NCBI GenBank assembly: GCA_020698575.1
Contig: CM036256.1
Location: 12,849,908 to 12,913,907 of the forward strand
Direction: 5' to 3'
Origin: Bostrychus sinensis
Lineage: Eukaryota > Chordata > Actinopteri > Gobiiformes > Eleotridae
Length of the DNA stretch: 64,000 bases
This document shows positions 22,501-32,830 of the stretch, one piece after another. Position numbers and translations under genes: made by a program. A model generated the notes under the pieces. It saw only the letters and a program-made list of their open reading frames with translations. It did not search any database and had not been told where the DNA came from. Positions within the stretch are counted from its first letter, which is position 1, and each line of letters begins with the position of its first letter.

Positions 22501-22609
22501 CTGTAGGTTGATATCCAACTTCAAAGTCATCAAGGTGCGTTGGTGGTCGTCTCTCCCGCTGGGGTCTAGGACACACTGCTGGATCTGCAGAGGGTTGTTC
22601 TGACTCCAT
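16502..22609 (-). CDS. BEL/Pao Gag-Pol polyprotein, 2035 residues, uninterrupted
   Basis: A single ORF coding the whole machinery for reverse transcription and integration. In order: a charged coiled-coil region (about 100-200); a Pro/Gln-rich stretch (240-380); a capsid-like region (400-590); two zinc knuckles, CPYCDTRDHYLSLC (648-661) and CWRCGRNHTPEAC (681-693); an aspartic protease with LDDGSERT (764-771); reverse transcriptase with motif A Asp near 1104 (GDIKAMFHQV), LPFGTTCSP (1143-1151) and FYVDN (1180-1184); RNase H with D1366, E1410, D1440 and the NPADD box near 1483; an integrase zinc finger with C1704/C1707; the D1740, D1802, E1851 triad; and a C-terminal tail with LRPVVRLVRLP. There is no frameshift between gag and pol. 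The YVDN box replaces the usual YXDD, and I believe it is common in vertebrate Pao elements. Confidence 0.93.
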   Translation of the reverse strand: MESEQPSADPAVCPRPQRERRPPTHLDDFEVGYQPTATAQSAAAAAEMVEITEPIPLSIQTRAPSRRSDSLTSHRSRSRTQVSACSSTKRSIIEGLSDLQTAMLEEKVKRMELAEVQRQIMEESLADEQCQLLDKQARAALSKKEELLREQECQRRRLDEEAEIAHKTKEAIAKHLMLQRRLKEKEMEVEKAALITTFLKEDTESHIQSRPLSECEHNPRLPANDKGIPPHSQGEPGPLHSTPSTNASPPVFAVAADPPASTSTSSSQIQPASQDQAPGTTSMQPQPTYSTIVPPTTVSQPVPQPHPSYSVGAFTPLASSPAFYTAPLSRQPMVYSQAQIQHVPLPYPQQQTLSQDAGRQPHPNATMPPLLQQVTAPPPGLRVTPGIDLMELLIATSYGLPRPALPQFISGKESDFALLKMALDNLLNSHAHLTEQFKYQVLLDHLKLPSAYKLAQAYMYNPKPYTSALQALQDKYGQPRQLVQSELGAILSSPSIRAGDPEAFDNFALSVQALVGMLRSLEGENGYELRCGSHVDRLLSKMPANYRDGFVEYSLNQGILRTGTDKTYTLSDFSAWLQLKSQAKRISSRAAHMFQDQPKPVSKPANKKSQGYPSNVYYNTESQATVTHPDPAHSTNSPKAKPNLKPYCPYCDTRDHYLSLCPKFKTLSTAEIASWIKDRGCWRCGRNHTPEACTLKKPCKVCKQQHLTVLHEVCPHEAKRVLMVSAAPATVYIDRPNRPQKVMLKLVKVHLHNAGHSLEGFAILDDGSERTLILPSAVQNLHLTKEPETLPLRTVRHEVIHLQGAAVSFEISPAHAPNQRYNISHAFTADELSLSEHSYPVKSLMSKYSHLQGLPLPQVDNVQPLLLIGSDFPHLLMPKFPVRAGPPGSPLAVYTALGWALQGPANLSPLPAEHPHCYFTMCPSSELQRHVERLWEVDISPYVSTKSATRSKEDQQALELLEQCTTKVDIDGVTRYATPLLRRKASPILWAPRNTLLPQLRSTERRLLKDRTMADTYCQEIQKLEQLGYAKPLPPDTVDNTKESWYLPHHVVHHNGKARIVYNCSYQHNGQSLNGQLLPGPNLGPTLLGVLLRFREHSVAISGDIKAMFHQVRLLPEDKPLLRFLWRSMKREEEPTVYEWQVLPFGTTCSPCCATYALQRHVKDNRKGQEDLLHIVETAFYVDNCLTSLTSADKAKTLIDRMRMLLSAGGFDIRQWASNVPSVVRHLPVEAKASSTELWLSEHRQDLEEPALGLRWNCLTDRLGYRHRPVEYSRPTLRNVYKVMATQYDPLGYLIPFTTRAKILIQDLWKVGVGWDDQIQPKALLDIWTQWESELVYLPLVEIPRCYVPPLADTETPIREAHIFCDASERAYGAVAYLRTQDHQGEIHVAFVMARSRVSPRKQLSVPRLELCAALAGAQLAKVTMTELSLPPQQITLWTDSTTVLTWLKSDSCRYKVFVGTRVAEIQELTERSNWRYVSTTDNPADDLTRGKTLHELSQSTRWGQGPQFLLQHPDSWPVLHVEEAQEEEDELRRTVFCGATICPPTTPIPNIDNWDDLIKATHESLHGAANGQSSPTMTAADALAAELHLLRQSQSESFPEEVETLAGGKPISKQSRLVMLAPEYDEDVSLVRVGGRLRRAEDLDPDTVHPIILDPNHHVTKLLIKKYDRELLHPGPERVFAEIRRRYWILRGRESIKRHQHSCVECQKWRASPVVPQMADLPPARLRLYKPPFWSTGVDCFGPYNVKVGRRTEKRWGLIFKCLTTSCVHLDLLESIDTDAFLMALRRFIARRGKPFEILADRGTNFRGGAAELQASFAALEAPLQEQLAGQKIEFRFNPPGSPHFGGTWEREIKSIKAALQVVLRDQTIAEPVLQTVLIEVEGILNAKPLGYISSDAADPDPVTPNLLLMGRRDASLPQAIYASSDLLNRRRWRHSQILADHFWSNFIRHHLPDLQKRHKWHKDTDNLTTGQVVMVVDSQLPRAQWPIGKVVKTCPGSDGRVRAAEVRIKGQTYLRPVVRLVRLPSWEDEEDTS

Positions 22610-22631
22610 ATTGTCTTCAGATGACTATCAA

Positions 22632-22649
22632 ATCCTGCTCGAAGGACCA
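22632..22649 (-). other. Primer binding site, tRNA-Tyr
   Basis: In element sense the 18 nt right after the 5' LTR read TGGTCCTTCGAGCAGGAT. This is complementary, with one mismatch, to the 3' end of eukaryotic tRNA-Tyr (ATCCGGCTCGAAGGA plus CCA). The tRNA sequence is from memory. The start codon of the ORF is 22 nt further on. Confidence 0.8.
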
Positions 22650-22949
22650 TGTGATAGAGTGTGTCACTCTGGAAGGCTGATCTGATAGTATCTGACAGGC
22701 AGGGACTCCGGTTAGAGAGTAGGGCACGGAGAGTGGTTATTCCAAACGAACTTTAATGAATAGTTGGTGGACATTACAGTAATGGATGATGCATGTGGTT
22801 TTTGGTCACATACGCACACGGCTGGCAGCCATTACTTGAACAAGTGCGCCACACTACAAGACGGCTTAAAGAGGAAATGACATCACTAATGCGTCATCAA
22901 CTGAACCTTCAAAGTAAAATAACTATCACAAACAAAGGACTTTCCGACA
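22650..22949 (-). repeat. 5' LTR of the BEL/Pao element
   Basis: 300 bp. In element sense it begins TGTCGGAAAG and ends CTATCACA, so it has the TG...CA form. It appears identical to the LTR at 16152-16451. CCAAC follows at 22950-22954. The element promoter should lie here, but I did not locate a TATA box with confidence. Confidence 0.93.
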
Positions 22950-22954
22950 CCAAC

Positions 22955-23399
22955 ATTAAATATACACACACACATATTGCCCACACAGACTACAGACAAA
23001 TTATTTGTGTTTATGGCACTTTTGGGAAATATGGTAGGACATCAGACTTTAGCACTGGTTATTAGTTTCAGATAGTTGTAGAGCTTAAATCAGGTCCAAA
23101 AACTCCAGCCTGACTTGTCCTGAGCTTGCACATGTTCTGCTGTCTGTGAATGAGCTGCAGAGCGAAGGAGATTATCTGAGGCGAGAGAGGTGGCTAGTTA
23201 GTTAGCTACAGGCTCAAATGTACAATGTTATTAATCTGCAGTAGCTACAACATTAATAGTCGGCAATCACAGAGTGACGGGAGTTAAGCCTGGAGAAGGA
23301 ACGCCTTCAGCCCTGGAGAAGACTACAGATCTCCTCTGTGTCACCTGGTGTCAACCATGGTCAGGAGACTGAAGCAGTAAACAGTAAAGGTTAACACAC
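22955..23399. other. Intergenic spacer between BEL/Pao and LINE
   Basis: A short CA-rich run is near 22965. I see no gene or RNA here. Confidence 0.5.
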
Positions 23400-25790
23400 A
23401 CATTCATCTATGGCAGGCAGTGCACACACTGTACAAACAACTTGACTGTACATGCAGACGTCGTGTATGGGCTCTGGGGTCAACTCCCTTTGTCTTTGTT
23501 TAGGACAGCAGCATGGGACAGAAAGACAAAAGAGAAGAGTGCAGATAAAACACTTTCAGTTGTCATATGCACAGTTAAAAAGAACAGTTTTAAGTCTGGA
23601 CTTGAACATTGTCAGAGTAGAGGCCTGTCTAACATCGTCAGGGAGACTGTTCCAGAGTTTAGCTGCATAAAACTGAAACGCTGCTTCACCGAGTTTAGTC
23701 CTGACTCTGGGCACCAGCAGGAGACCTGTCCCTGAGGTCCTCAGAGTCCGAGATGGTTCATATGGGACCAACAGGTCAGAGATGTACTTTGGTGCTAAGC
23801 CATGGAGAGACTTGGACACAGCAGAGCTGTTTTAAAGTCTATTCTCTGAGCAACAGGAAGCCAGGGCAGAGACCTGAGGGCAGGACTAATATGGTCATGC
23901 TTCCTGGTTTTGGTCAGGACCCGAGCAGCAGCGTTCTGGACGTCCTGCAGCTGTCTTACAGCTCGCTTACTGAGTCCAGTGAGCAGACCGTTACAGTAGT
24001 CTAACCTGCTGGAGATGAACGCATGAATAAGTCTCTCTAGGTCTGGTTTAGACAGTATACCTTTGATTCTGGCAATGTTTTTGAGATGGTAAAATGCTGA
24101 TGATGTTATAGATTTAATGTGACTGCTGAAGTTCAAGTCAGAGTCCATGATTACACCGAGATTTCTAACCTGACTTGTAGGTTTTAGTGAAAGAGACTTG
24201 AGGTGACTACAGACACCTTGTCTTTGTTTCTGCGGGCCAAAGATGATTATTTCAGTCTTGTCTGTGTTTAGCTGGAGAAAGTTGTTTCTCATCCACTCAT
24301 TGATCTGTTGGATGCAGTGACAGAGTGAATCCACAGGTCCATATTCATCAGCTGTCAGTGAGATGTAAATCTGAGTGTCATCTGCATAATTGTGGTAGGA
24401 TATGTTATTGCTGCTTATGAATTGGCCTAAAGGGAGCATGTAAAGATTGAACAAAAGAGGTCCCAGGATGGACCCCTGGGGCACCCCACAGGTCAGGGCC
24501 ATTTGGTCTGAAACACAGTTACCAATTTCAACAAAGTACTTCCTGTCTTCAAGATAGGACTTACACCATTTAAGGGCAGTACCAGAAATGCCTACCCAGT
24601 CCTCTAATCTTTGTAACAGGATCACACGGTCAACTGTATCAAAAGCAGCACTCACATCCAGCAGAACTAAGACAGAGACTTTGCCTGTGTCGGTGTTCAG
24701 GCGGATATCATTAGTCACCTTGATAAGAGCAGTCTCAGTGCTGTGATGGGGCCTAAAACCTGACTGAAAATCATCAAAGCAGTTGTTCCACAGAGGAAAG
24801 TCAGTAAGTTGTTGGTATACAAGGACTTTACCTAAAAATGGCAGGTTTGATATGGGCCGACAGTTGTTGAGTACTGTGCCATCAAGACTGCTCTTCTTTA
24901 GGAGAGGTTTGATGACAGCAGTTTTCAAGGCCCTTGGAAATGTTCCAGACTGCAGTGAGATGTTAACTAAATGAGAAAGTTGAGGTAACAAACTGCTCAG
25001 CACAGATTTTAGAAATCTAGTGGGTAACACATCGAGGCAGCAGTGGATGAACTCAGACTGGAGATGATCTCTTGGACTGTTTTGTCAGTGACAGGGGTGA
25101 AGTGTGTCAGCTCTGAGTCTGGATGGCTGCAGGGTTGTTATCTGTGTTGTGGAGTTTATAGCATGTTTCATTCTCTAAACCTTGTCATTAAAAAATCTTG
25201 CATTGCACTTAGATGTGGAAATGAGTTCTGAAGGCAATGGAGCTGGGGGGTTTGTTAACCTGTTTACTGTAGCAAACAGGACACGTGAGTTGTTACTGCA
25301 GTTTGTAATAATTTCAGAAAAATACCTTTCCCTTGTTCTACGCAGAATTTGGTTGAAAACATTCAACATATTTCTGTATATGTCATAATGAACCTGGAGC
25401 TTTGACTTGCGCCATTTTCGTTCGGCCCTCCGGCACTCCCTTTCCTGTGCCCTGACCGAGTCCGCATTTCTCCATGGCGCCTTCTGCCTATTTCTAACCA
25501 TTTTAACCTTAATAGGTGCAATGGTGTCCAGAACATTTACAACACTAGAGGTATAGGACAACATTAGAACATGAGGTATTTTCAAACCTAATTATTTCCA
25601 AAAACAGAGACCCCGTGTTATCATTTATGTGTCTCCTCTGGACAACTGCAGGACCAGCAGCTGGTTTGGGGATAACAGACAGGTCAAAGAAGACACAAAA
25701 ATGATCAGACAAAGCAACGTCGGCCACAGTAACATTTGAAATATTAACACCTTTTGTAATAAGCAGATCCAGAGAGTGGATCCTAATAAG
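23400..25790 (-). pseudogene. 5'-truncated, frameshifted L2-type LINE
   Basis: On the minus strand, from the right: the end of an endonuclease (ADVALSDHFCVFFDLS, near 25700), a linker with APWRNADSVRAQERECRRAERKW (25175-25585), a reverse transcriptase block (23795-25030) with NCRPISNLPF, FQSGFRPHHSTETAL, LVLLDVSAAFDTVD, GVPQGSILGPLLF and YADDTQIY, and then, in another frame (23556-23819), LHGLAPKYISDLL and FQFYAAKLWNSLPDDV. The breaks near 25030-25175 and 23800 show it is dead. Domain order and motifs fit the L2 group common in fish. The 5' UTR and most of the endonuclease are missing. Confidence 0.85.
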
Positions 25791-26689
25791 TCACAAGCTC
25801 AAAAAAGATCAACTCAGAGGCGAGTACTAGGGATGCAAGTAATTAATGTGTTAAAAGATTAATTTCAGTTCAGTAAAGCAGTGCCCCATAAGCAAAGTGT
25901 GTGACAATTAAAAAACTTTGCGTTCATAGTCAATTCTTATATTATTTAGCAACTATTCTTAAAATCCGTAGCTAATAACTTAGTTGTTTCAGCTGTTAAC
26001 TAGTTTCCTAAAGCACTTTTACATCACTAGCTTTTTTTACACAAACAGTTTGGTTTTATTTCATGCATAGTTCTTATGCAAGGATAATCTAACATCCACT
26101 CAGATAATACATAAAACCTACAAATGAAAAATAATGACTTGGAGTGTTGTGAATGGATGAAAGGATGGTGATTTTGTGTGAATGTTGTTCTCTGACGTGC
26201 GCCTTGGCAAATGTCTGCTGTCAGTTTGGCTTGGAGATCATTTTAACACTGTAGACATTTTATTTGTAAGGTTTGTATTTGCAAGTGTCAAGATTGTGTT
26301 TTTGTGATTTTTGTGTTTATAAAACATATATAGCACTGACTTATTTGTACATCCTCTTGTCTAGTTAAGTGAAATAAATCTAGAGGAGAACTTGTATGTT
26401 ATGTTATGTTTATTACCATGTAATAAAGTAGAAAGAGGGAGATGTGTATTTTGCAGCACTGTTTCCATGTTATTACGAAGGTTTTTCGAACCCCAACAAT
26501 CTGAATGGAGTCTTTGTGTTGTTACTGACATGCATGTGTTAGGTGAATTATGACTATTGTATGAATGAATGAATGAGTGAATGGTTGTCAGTCAGAGTAT
26601 GTGGTGTCACCTGTGTGTGAACTCCACCGCAGGCTCAAACATTTGAGATAGAGCCTTTTATTGTATAAGTTTAAAGTTATTTTAAAGTG

Positions 26690-27040
26690 AAACTCAGTAA
26701 CGTTTCTTGTTTCTTTGCTGTTTCTGCCTCATTTTCCTCTTTGGAGCTCACCCTCCATTTCTTAGTAAAGCACTAATTGTAAACACTCACAAGTCCAGGT
26801 GACTCTTATATGAACCGTCCCTCGGCTTTACTTTTTCTTTTGTGGACTTGTACATGTTTTCTGCCATTTCGCTTCTTTGCCATGATGAAAAGAAATAAAT
26901 TGAGAATATAAAATAGAAATAAAGCCATGGCTAACTTGTTGTTTGCCGCACACCAGGTCAGCAGCGCTCTTACTCGCCAGTGTGGTTTTTGGCCCAGAGA
27001 CACAAAGGGGAGCTGCTAGACGTGTCGTTCACCCCACAAC
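26690..27040 (-). repeat. Dispersed repeat shared with 37310-37700
   Basis: Both copies contain CAGTAAC...TTTCTTTGCTGTTT, then GGAGCTC-CCC, TCAGCTTTACTTT-like, TTTTCTGCCATTT and a closing CCAGAGACAC block followed by TTCACCCCA. Orientation is relative. No coding capacity or ends defined. Confidence 0.55.
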
Positions 27041-27139
27041 TGATTTAACTATGCCACAGTCTCCAAAACTGTTTAAGTAAAAAAAACAAAAACAAAAAAA
27101 CAAACAATCTGCCTTAAGGCGTATTGTTTTATCAGTGTT

Positions 27140-27265
27140 GAATTGCTGATGTGAGACGTGAATGGTTGTCTGTCAGTGTGTCTCTAAGACAGTCCTGCGA
27201 GGGTGTACCCTTCCTCAGACCCATAGTTGCTGGGACAGGCTACAACTATGACCTCCAATGGAAAG
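27140..27265 (+). mobile_element. SINE tail, degraded copy
   Basis: Contains TGAATGGTTGTCTGTCAG, GCGAGGGTGTACCCTTCCTC and TGCTGGGACAGGCTAC, matching the tail family at 11090-11222. Confidence 0.5.
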
Positions 27266-28176
27266 AAGCAGAAGAGAACAACATGAATCCTTCAAATCAT
27301 AGTCTGTGCTCAAATTAAAACTCCAGAGCCACCATTGTCTTCATTTAGAAACTTTATTTAATACAAATATGACCAGTTTGTTAGCTTTTTAGGCCATTTC
27401 TTTTCTTCTTACAATATGGTTTTAATTTTTTTTTTTTTTTTACATACTTCAAACCACATTTTGTATATAAATCAACACAGCATACACTTAAGGTATTTCT
27501 GTTGGTCAGACACAATCAAAGAGCAAGCATTACCTTCTAACATAACAAAACACAGTCCCACAAAAATAATTACAATTAATAAGAAACAAAAGGCATCAGA
27601 GATAAGGTGAGATCAGCATTTACAGTGCACTGCATTTGCACAGCAGTGGAAAACAAAAGCCATTATAGATTATAGTTTACATATACCATGTTTTCCCAGG
27701 ATTATAGGAGGATGAAGTGTGACGTCTCCACACAAGATGCTTTACTTTCATAGAAAGAATGGAAATCCTTTTGTTAATTGTAAGATATATCTATTTTACT
27801 TCACTAAACTATATATATATCTCATACAAAACAAGCAAGCAACGTCAAAAGAAAAAAAAATAGGAGGCCACTGCAACATGATTTGATTCTCTGGTTTTCT
27901 CTTTGAACTGGACACTTTGCCTTGTTTTTGTGACCTGCTGAACAAAATGCTGATAAAGTATTGACTATAGGACATTTAAACTTCAGTATCTGGTGGAATA
28001 TCTCAGACTTCCTACAGCTTGCTCTCCACCAGTTTTTCTCTTTGTTGTTGGGTAAACTTTAGACCACTGTCTCAGCTTTGCTTGACAGACTGAAGTGTGT
28101 GAAGAAATTTAGCAAACACTGGCCTGGCCCAAAAACATTCATTTGGTCTTCTATAAGATTATTATTGATGGTTCTT

Positions 28177-28570
28177 CAGGGTAGCTCCAAGTTTTACCAA
28201 GAGAAATTGAAAAACTTTATAAGACTTTTTAATGCCACTTAAATTTAAATTGAATGCCAGGATCATCAACAGCAGATAATCTGTATGAAATTTACAAAAA
28301 GGACACTTACATATATTAATCCAAAACTCCAGTGCTGTATTAATTAAAATAGAACCGAGTCATAAATTTCAATGATAAAGTATCTTCAATAAGTAAACTG
28401 TAGATACTGTTATTGTGTCGCTACCTTTTTGTAATATAAACATACATATTTGGCAAATTTAAGGCCTCAATTAACAAAATGCAATACCTATTCTTAAGAT
28501 TGAATGCTTTTAAAGTCTTGATTTCAAATTCAATAGCTTTTTAGTACTTTTAGGACCTTGGGCCAGCCCC
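28177..28570. mobile_element. MITE with 6-bp target duplication, copy B
   Basis: A 394-bp element beginning CAGGGTAGCTCCAAG and ending in CCAGCCCC. It is flanked by a perfect GTTCTT duplication (28171-28176 and 28571-28576). The interior shares 'AAGACTTTTTAATGCCACTT' with the other copies. Confidence 0.75.
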
Positions 28571-29217
28571 GTTCTTATAAACAGGCCAGTGTGTAAGAGT
28601 CGTACCTTGACATGTTTCGACTGCTGCTGTAATCGTTGTCAGACTCAGAGAGAGGCTGATTTAACAAGAAGCTGCAGTGGTCTCTTATTTTCTTTTCAGA
28701 CCTATATATTGGAGCTAGTAAGTGAACCAAAAAGTGAAATAATGTCAACCGATAATGGCGATTCCAACAAAGATGTCATTAGAAATTGTGCTTCCTGAAC
28801 ATTTACGTCTCACTCTTGCTTTCCGATCATCTCAAACATTATATTAGTTTCTCTAGTTTTTATGCACGGGCACACATAAATGCATTAAAGCACTTTGAAA
28901 AGCTTCCTGTACACAGTCAAGTATTTCCTGTTTATTAACCCAGCGGCTCTTCCTCTTCTCACTGAGAGAACTGGGATCATGCACACGAATAAAGGGGCAA
29001 CTCTCGAAACACTAGATTTCAAAAATACCCACACAAACAAAACATGTACCAACAAATAAACATATTTCAATATTCACTACGAGGTCTGGATTCTCAACTG
29101 GTGGGTCGGGCCCTAAAAAGTGTGACGCAGTCAAGTGTTGGTGGAGTGGAAAATGTAGTTTTGATAGATTCAGCTGATATGAAGTGAAATATTTAAAGCA
29201 TTTTAATGATCAGAATG

Positions 29218-29390
29218 AGTCCGGTTTAGAAACGCGCAGGAGCACTTCCTGGTTTCACGAGTTTAGGTAGAGACTGAGCATTTCCAGTTCTTGAGAAATG
29301 GATGGGCTCAGCAAACAAGATTAGTCAAACGCGTGAATGAAATAAAATACTTCTCCAGGTATGTTTTTGAAGAGGAAGTGTCATAACACG
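29218..29390 (+). repeat. Dispersed repeat shared with about 1855-2030
   Basis: Shared segments include AAACGCGCAGGAGCACTTCC (one base differs), TGGATGGGCT(C/T)AGCAAACA, GTGAATGAAA-AAAATACT and CAGGTATGTTTTTGA. Just upstream, near 29095, is TTCTCAACTGGTGGGTC, which looks like a hAT end. Confidence 0.6.
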
Positions 29391-30414
29391 GTTAAAAGCT
29401 CAACAGGGTATTTTAACAGTAAGCTATACTCGTCACAATTAAAAATAAATAAATGCATGAAATATTTCACTGTGTGTCATCCTTAATCTACATTATATGT
29501 GTTTCACTTTGAATTTATCTACTGAAATAAATACATTTTTTATTTTATTGACCTGGGCCTGCATTATGCAAAATTAAGTTTGTAAAGAGGTTTAAATTTG
29601 TAAACAAGACTGTAAAATAAAAAGTGTGTCCCCTCAAAACAATAAGGGAAAACTCTGGCTCCCAAGTATGGCTGAACAATTAATCGTACTCCTAATTTAA
29701 TCACAATTTTGTAATAACATGTACCGTAGGTGAACCATGACAAGAAACATTAGATTCATTTTGTAATAGCTGAAAAAGGCTGAAGGAAAATAACAGCCCT
29801 GGTCCCAAGACAGCACCAGTTGAGAATTGCTTCTCTAGTGGATAAATGTGGTGTAGGAGGTGACCTACAAAAAGAGGTACATGTTGAACTCTTGCATACT
29901 CTGGCCTATTGCAAAAAAAAAAACAAAAAAACAGGGAGATGTGTGCCAACTACAGCACGTCTGCATCTCTCTTGTGCAGCTTAGTCAAAGTGCGTTGGAT
30001 ACGTCTTGGTACTTGGCTGACTACGGTGATTCTCTGTGCACCCCAAACACACACACACACAGAAGCATCCCACCGTCTTAACAAGAGACATCCTCAAGAC
30101 AGAAATCCTTCAAACTTAAGCTCTTTCAGATCTCATTGTTCCCCATTGTCCCAACTCCTCACGTCAAGATACACATTTGAATACAAAGCTGCATAAAAGT
30201 GGTGGCTGTGGATTCTCTCTGTGCACCTAAATATTCAACATTTCACTCTAAAACAAGAAACTGTTGGTACAAAATGGCGTCCAGACAAGACACTACAGTC
30301 CCATATCGATGAATTACAATATAATGGAAAAGTCAGTTTATTTTTTTAGTAGCAAGTATATAGATAAAGTACTTGCACAGTGAAATATTTCAAGCATGTA
30401 TTTGTTTAATTGTG

Positions 30415-30990
30415 ATAGGTGAATTGGTCTCTAAATTGCCCCTAGTGAATGAACGTGTGAGTGAATGATTGTCTGTATGTCTCTGTCCTGTACCCTGCCT
30501 AAAGCTGGGGACACACTACACGACTTTCTCAGTCATTACAGATTTTGAAAAGACAAGGAGCACACACTAAACGACAAGTTTGAGTGGATTTTGTTCTGAC
30601 GACTGAAAGACTGTGGATCACACATTTAACGACTGCACCAGTGGCTGCGTCCCAATGTCCTCCCCCTTCTCTGTACAGTGCACTGTAGTGGTCATGCAGC
30701 GAGTTTCAGAAAAGAACAGCAATAAAACCAGTTAGAGAAGCTTTTTGTGGTGTAATAATGAATATACTGTTGCTAAATAAGCCACAGTTATATCGCTAAT
30801 GTCAGCTTCCCCAGGTAATGCAAAAAGAGCTCCAATAATTCAGTCTGTATTAATTAATGTCATGTTGAATGTGTGAATCGTTAGAAAATCAGGCAAAAAA
30901 ATCATGTAGCATGTCCCCAGTTTTAGAACTATAGCTAATGGGATGGGCTCCAGACAATCAAGACCCCCAAGGGAAACCTGTGCGCAGATG
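30415..30990 (+). mobile_element. tRNA-derived SINE split by a MITE
   Basis: The left half (about 30415-30500) has TGAATGATTGTCTGTATGTC and CTGTACCCTGCC. The right half (about 30930-30990) has GGGATGGGCTCCAGAC and ends in ATGAATGAATGG. The two halves join as one SINE when the insert 30503-30922 is removed. Confidence 0.65.
30503..30922. mobile_element. MITE with AGCTGGGGACA termini inside a SINE
   Basis: The left end AGCTGGGGACACACTACACGA is inverted against the right end TCATGTAGCATGTCCCCAGTT with few mismatches. It is bordered by TAA and TTA, which would suit a Harbinger-type 3-bp target but is not an exact duplication. No ORF. Confidence 0.65.
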
Positions 30991-31894
30991 ATGAATGAAT
31001 GGTTACACAATATTGTTATTTTAAGAGATACTGAATTTTGTTTTTCATTAACTGTAGACAGAAGATTAAAATAAATTCTATAAACTATTTCACTCTATGT
31101 GTACTACTGAAATAAACTGACTTTCATTATATTTTCTAATTCATTTATGTAGCGCTTGGGTCTATGTAATTTTAAGTGCATCCCAGATTCTCACTGAATT
31201 TCTCCACATTACATTGTCGCTAGTCACGTTTCAGACAAACCAAAGGCAACACAAATCAATAACTTAAACATACGAATTATCATAAATAAAGTTGCATTTT
31301 TAACACACACACATGATTAGCCAGAGCTTGTACAACTGAACATTAAAATAACAGCAATAGACAATAGCTGCGTTATGTATTTTAAACCACACTTTTTCAC
31401 ATACTTGTTGGTAGAAGAATATTATCTCGGTGAGTCTCAAACACGACTTGTTAAGTACAAACATAACCTCTTGGGAAAAAAAAAACAGATGAAGTTTTGT
31501 CTAAATCTGCATCATCAGTGACACTAAGACCATTCAGTGCAGATCTATAGAGGTTAGAGACAAAAACCCATGTTCAAAATATAGGCCTATAGACTTACTA
31601 CAATAGTGACGTCACTGTTCATAATATACGCAATTATTTTAACTTAAATCGTCTTTTAAATTAGAGCTGACTGCATTCATTTTGACAAACCTGGTAACAA
31701 AAACTCAACACCTCATATTTAATGACCAGTGTTTTAATTGTCATAATCTATAAAATAATCTATATGGTGTCTAATTAAAGACATTTGTCTATGTGTTGCA
31801 AAAAGCTAAAAGCCATAGTTGTGTTAGGTTTCAGGTACTCTTTAGATGTCAAATACAGATTTTTTTATACTAAGTTATTGCAAGTCCTTCCTGT

Positions 31895-32830
31895 GTTACT
31901 GTGGGTTCTCTCTGGCTTCCTCCCACTGTCCAAAGACATGCAGGTGTTAGGAGAATATGTGAATTTAAATGAATGCATGAATGTGAGAGTGAATGGTTGT
32001 CTGCCTGTGTGTACACCTTGTGACTAAGGCTGCATTCACACTGCAGGTCTTAATGCTCAATTCTGATCTTTTTGCTCAAATTTTTTGCGTGGAAAATTAC
32101 ATTTTAAATGTGACCTCCATCAGTCTCTTGTGTGAACTGTTTCCAGGCCTAAAATGACCTGCAAGCCCCCCCCCCAAAAAAGCCATGGTGCAGCCTGGAG
32201 CGGTGGGATGATACTGTGAAAGGCTTCACTGACAGAGAGTTTAAGTTCAGGATATTGTGGAAAATGACTGAATACATCTGTCAGTGACACTCCTCATCCA
32301 ATTTCTTAATATTTCTCATCCAATTTCTCTTCACCTTTCTCCTCAATACAGTTACGATATGACCCTTGAAGTTTAGCTTCAACAAGACTGTCACCTTAAA
32401 TACCTATTTTTTTTCACTGACTCAGCTTCACTGACGTTGTCTGCCAGGCTTGTTATCGTTTGAGCTGGCCTGTTCCCGCCTCTTCCAGTGCAGAATTGTG
32501 TCGTGTTTTGCATTTCAATGATGTAAAAGTGACTTGGCCGTTCAGACTGCAGTCACATTTCAAAAGATCAGATACGTATCTGATCTAGGACCACATATGA
32601 AAATGGCCTGGGTCACATCTGAAAAAAACATGATTTGCACTGTTCACACTGATACGAAAAAATCTGATACGGGTCACATATGGGCAAAAAAGTCAAATTT
32701 GGGCCACTTTTACCTGCAGTGTGAACGTAGACTAACTGGCCATAGTCCAGGGTGTACTCCGCCTCACACCCAAAGTTGCTTGGATACGCTCCCCGCTGTC
32801 CCATAACAATAGAGGATGAAGCTTGATGTA
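31895..32830 (+). mobile_element. Second tRNA-derived SINE split by a MITE
   Basis: The left half (about 31895-32027) contains GTCCAAAGACATGCAGGTG and GAGTGAATGGTTGTCTGCC. The right half (32733-32830) contains CATAGTCCAGGGTGTACTCC and a degraded TTGGATACGCTCC. Removing the insert 32028-32732 restores the SINE body. Confidence 0.7.
32028..32732. mobile_element. Harbinger-like MITE with TAA target duplication
   Basis: 705 bp, starting GGCTGCATTCACACTGCAGG and ending CCTGCAGTGTGAACGTAGAC. The inverted ends match over about 21 bp with 3 mismatches. TAA borders both sides (32025-32027, 32733-32735), extendable to ACTAA. A TWA target and a GG-start terminus fit PIF/Harbinger. There is no transposase. 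Confidence 0.7.

Larger units (their letters stand above)
16152..22949 (-). mobile_element. Full-length, apparently intact BEL/Pao LTR retrotransposon
   Basis: A 6798-bp element flanked by the direct duplication CCAAC (16147-16151 and 22950-22954), as expected for BEL/Pao. It has two 300-bp LTRs, a primer binding site abutting the 5' LTR, one 2035-residue Gag-Pol ORF and a G-rich polypurine-like stretch (about 16453-16467) just before the 3' LTR. By eye the LTRs show no difference, so the insertion is recent. It lies between the 3' ends of emilin2 and lpin2, on the lpin2 strand. Every part needed for retrotransposition is visible, but activity cannot be read from sequence. Confidence 0.93.
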
